Positions 22,480-23,731 of a DNA stretch of 23,731 nucleotides are shown here, in pieces. The stretch spans positions 1 through 23,731 of the forward strand of contig JAJYDI010000007.1 of the NCBI GenBank assembly GCA_021777635.1, read 5' to 3'. Origin of the DNA: Pseudomonadota bacterium. Its GTDB lineage: Bacteria > Pseudomonadota > Gammaproteobacteria > Xanthomonadales > Rhodanobacteraceae. The translations under genes and the position numbers were made by a program. Each line of letters begins with the position of its first letter. Within the stretch, counting starts at the first letter, position 1. The notes under the pieces are model-generated. The model ran no database searches. It was not told the origin of the DNA and saw nothing but the letters and a program-made list of their open reading frames with translations.

Positions 22480-23181
22480 TCAGTCGTCCATGCGCCGAAA
22501 CATGTAGCCGCCGCCATGGATGGTGGCGATGCGTGACTGGCCGTCGGCACCGTTGCCGAGCTTGCGTCGCAGTCGCGAGATGTGCACGTCGATGCTACGG
22601 TCGAAGGGCGTCAGCGCGCGACCCAGCGCGCTCTCGGCGAGGATTTCCTTGTCCACCCCGCGACCGGCCTCGCGCATCAGCACTGCCAGCAGGTTGAATT
22701 CGGACGTCGTCAGCGACAGTGCCTGACCATCGAGCAGCGCGGTGCGCGAGCCGATGCGCAGTTCGACCGGGCCGATGCGCATGTCGGAGAAGCGCGCCGC
22801 CTCGCTCTCGTCACGCTGCGCACGGCGCAGCACCGCGCGGATGCGCGCGGCCAGCTCGTGCGGATTGCATGGTTTGGTCAGATAATCGTCGGCGCCGATC
22901 TCGAGGCCGAGGATGCGATCGACGTCGTCGCCCAACGCGGTCAGCATCAGTACCGGCAGGGTGGTGCTGCGACGCAGTTCGCGCAGCACCTCCAGTCCGG
23001 AACGTACCGGCATCATGATGTCCAGCACCAGTGCGTCGTAGCGCTCGCTGAGCACGCGCCGCAGCACCGCATCACCGTCGTGCACCTGCTCGACGCTGAA
23101 ACCCTCGCGTACCAGAAACCGCGCCAGCAGCTCGCCCAGTTCGTGGTCGTCGTCGGCCAGCAGGATGCGCGCGTGGGCCAT
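22480..23181 (-). CDS. OmpR/CpxR-family DNA-binding response regulator
   Basis: This 233-residue regulator is the partner of the kinase encoded just after it. The receiver domain (about 4-118) has the acidic pocket DDD (10-12), phosphoacceptor Asp54 (in LVLDIMMP), Thr81 and Lys103 (in DYLTKPCNP). A winged helix (about 135-230) follows, with LSLTTSEFNLLAVLMREAGRGVDKEILAESALGRALTPFDRSIDVHISRLRRKLG and the closing IATIHGGGYMF. The ending matches CpxR-type regulators, including the distinctive SALGRxLxPFDRSIDVHISRLRRKLG. ATG 23181 is preferred: it is preceded by CGGAG, and upstream codons to 23304 have no family similarity. Confidence 0.93.
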   Translation of the reverse strand: MAHARILLADDDHELGELLARFLVREGFSVEQVHDGDAVLRRVLSERYDALVLDIMMPVRSGLEVLRELRRSTTLPVLMLTALGDDVDRILGLEIGADDYLTKPCNPHELAARIRAVLRRAQRDESEAARFSDMRIGPVELRIGSRTALLDGQALSLTTSEFNLLAVLMREAGRGVDKEILAESALGRALTPFDRSIDVHISRLRRKLGNGADGQSRIATIHGGGYMFRRMDD

Positions 23182-23231
23182 GCAGGGGTTGCTCCGGGGA
23201 AGCACGGGGAAATGGGTCGCCTCATGGTGCC

Positions 23232-23289
23232 GCGCGCGCGGCGGCGGCGCCAGCGCATGCGCGGTCACCGTCGTCGCCGCCGCGCGCGC
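23232..23289 (-). repeat. Perfect 15-bp inverted repeat in the regulator leader
   Basis: GCGCGCGCGGCGGCG (23232-23246) and its exact complement CGCCGCCGCGCGCGC (23275-23289) flank 28 nt that contain the palindrome GCGCATGCGC (23253-23262). With a G-U pair the stem could reach 18 bp in RNA. It lies about 50-108 nt upstream of the regulator start on the minus strand. Confidence 0.75.
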
Positions 23290-23393
23290 AGGCTCGTTTG
23301 GCATGTCGGCGTCCGGTCGGGTATCGAGGTGCGCCGTGGCGCGGGCGATACCTCCGGACCGTTGCGGCCGTACACGCCGGTTCGATCCGTGCC

Positions 23394-23414
23394 GCGGCGC
23401 CGTCCGGGCGCCGC
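23394..23414 (-). terminator. Hairpin downstream of the partial minus-strand gene
   Basis: GCGGCGCC/GGCGCCGC with a five-base loop lies 22 nt after the stop of the last minus-strand gene and before the regulator. It has no T-run, so it may be a weak terminator or an mRNA-stabilising stem. Confidence 0.4.
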
Positions 23415-23436
23415 AGCACGCATGAGGTCGAGTTGC

Positions 23437-23731
23437 TCAGCGCCGGACCGGTGTCCTCGATACCGGCCGCGCCGCGACCGCTTTCAGGTTCTCGTCCAGC
23501 GCCTGGCGCAGGGTCAGGATCGCGGCACCGGTATTGCGCGGTGCCAGTTCGGCACGCGCCAGTCGCGCGTAGGCGAAGTTGCGCAGCAGCGGATCCTGGC
23601 TGCGGGCGAGGACGTCGCGGTACAGGGTGGCGACCGCATCGACGTGGCCCTGCGCGCGGTACAGGTGTTCCAGCGCCAGCATGTCGCGGATCGCGGCGCC
23701 GCGCGGACCCATCATCGGCCCGTGCATGGCG
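23437..23731 (-). CDS. Uncharacterised helical protein, C-terminal part (runs off the window)
   Basis: The frame is open to the right edge. The visible part begins (…A)MHGPMMGPRGAAIRDMLALEHLYRAQGHVDAVATLYRDVLARSQDPLLRNFAYARLARAELAPRNTGAAILTLRQALDENLKAVAARPVSRTPVRR. The ATG at 23727 is probably internal, because the sequence before it stays open and the Met/His/Gly-rich MHGPMMGP looks like a linker. Two or three helices with a TPR-like rhythm (LEHLYRAQGHVDAVATLYRDVL...FAYARLARAEL...AILTLRQAL) follow, then a basic end. Its place upstream of a CpxR/CpxA-like pair and its Met/His patch suggest a CpxP/Spy-type periplasmic accessory protein, but similarity is too weak to assign this. The full length and any signal peptide lie outside the window. 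Confidence 0.65.
   Translation of the reverse strand, partial: AMHGPMMGPRGAAIRDMLALEHLYRAQGHVDAVATLYRDVLARSQDPLLRNFAYARLARAELAPRNTGAAILTLRQALDENLKAVAARPVSRTPVRR

Noticed and set aside
23182..23304. Longer N-terminus for the response regulator (41 extra residues).
   Set aside because: The extra part is Ala/Pro/Arg-rich and unrelated to receivers; MAHARILLADDD is the standard beginning.

Overview
This window is about 23.7 kb of GC-rich DNA from a Xanthomonadales (Lysobacterales) gammaproteobacterium, most likely of the Rhodanobacteraceae or a relative. The main evidence is the type II secretion (T2SS) gene order gspE-F-G-H-I-J-K-L-M-N-D. That order ends in a lipoprotein secretin and has a GspN protein in place of GspC, as in the xps cluster of Xanthomonas. 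The RhlB C-terminus also has the long basic tail seen in xanthomonads. No tRNA, rRNA, CRISPR array or insertion sequence was recognised.

Layout. (1) 3-620: 3' end of the RNA helicase gene rhlB. (2) 706-3915: a tightly overlapping housekeeping run of ftsE, ftsX, a tandem-receiver response regulator and ung. (3) 3916-6425: an accessory-looking stretch. It has a 381-bp leader with three small hairpins, then a secreted EXORDIUM/PHI-1-like protein with a Gly-Gly-Tyr repeat tail, then a PAPS-dependent sulfotransferase that resembles the RaxST group. (4) 6595-17099: a complete eleven-gene T2SS operon with mostly overlapping start and stop codons. (5) 17195-18225: rpoH (sigma-32), preceded by a perfect CIRCE operator (HrcA binding site), a strong hairpin and a possible heat-shock promoter, and followed by an intrinsic terminator. 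(6) 18226-21071: a TonB-dependent receptor with a long structured leader. (7) 21153-23731, minus strand and convergent with the receptor: an OmpR/CpxR-type response regulator, its sensor kinase, and the C-terminal part of an uncharacterised helical protein that continues past the window edge.

How the parts may work together. The T2SS would export folded periplasmic proteins, and the signal-peptide-bearing EXORDIUM-like protein just upstream is a plausible client. The adjacent sulfotransferase and the tyrosine-rich tail of that protein raise the testable idea of tyrosine sulfation of a secreted protein. The rpoH leader suggests that HrcA, a chaperonin-sensing repressor, controls the sigma-32 gene. 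The two-component pair probably monitors the envelope. All functional assignments come from reading motifs; no database search was run.
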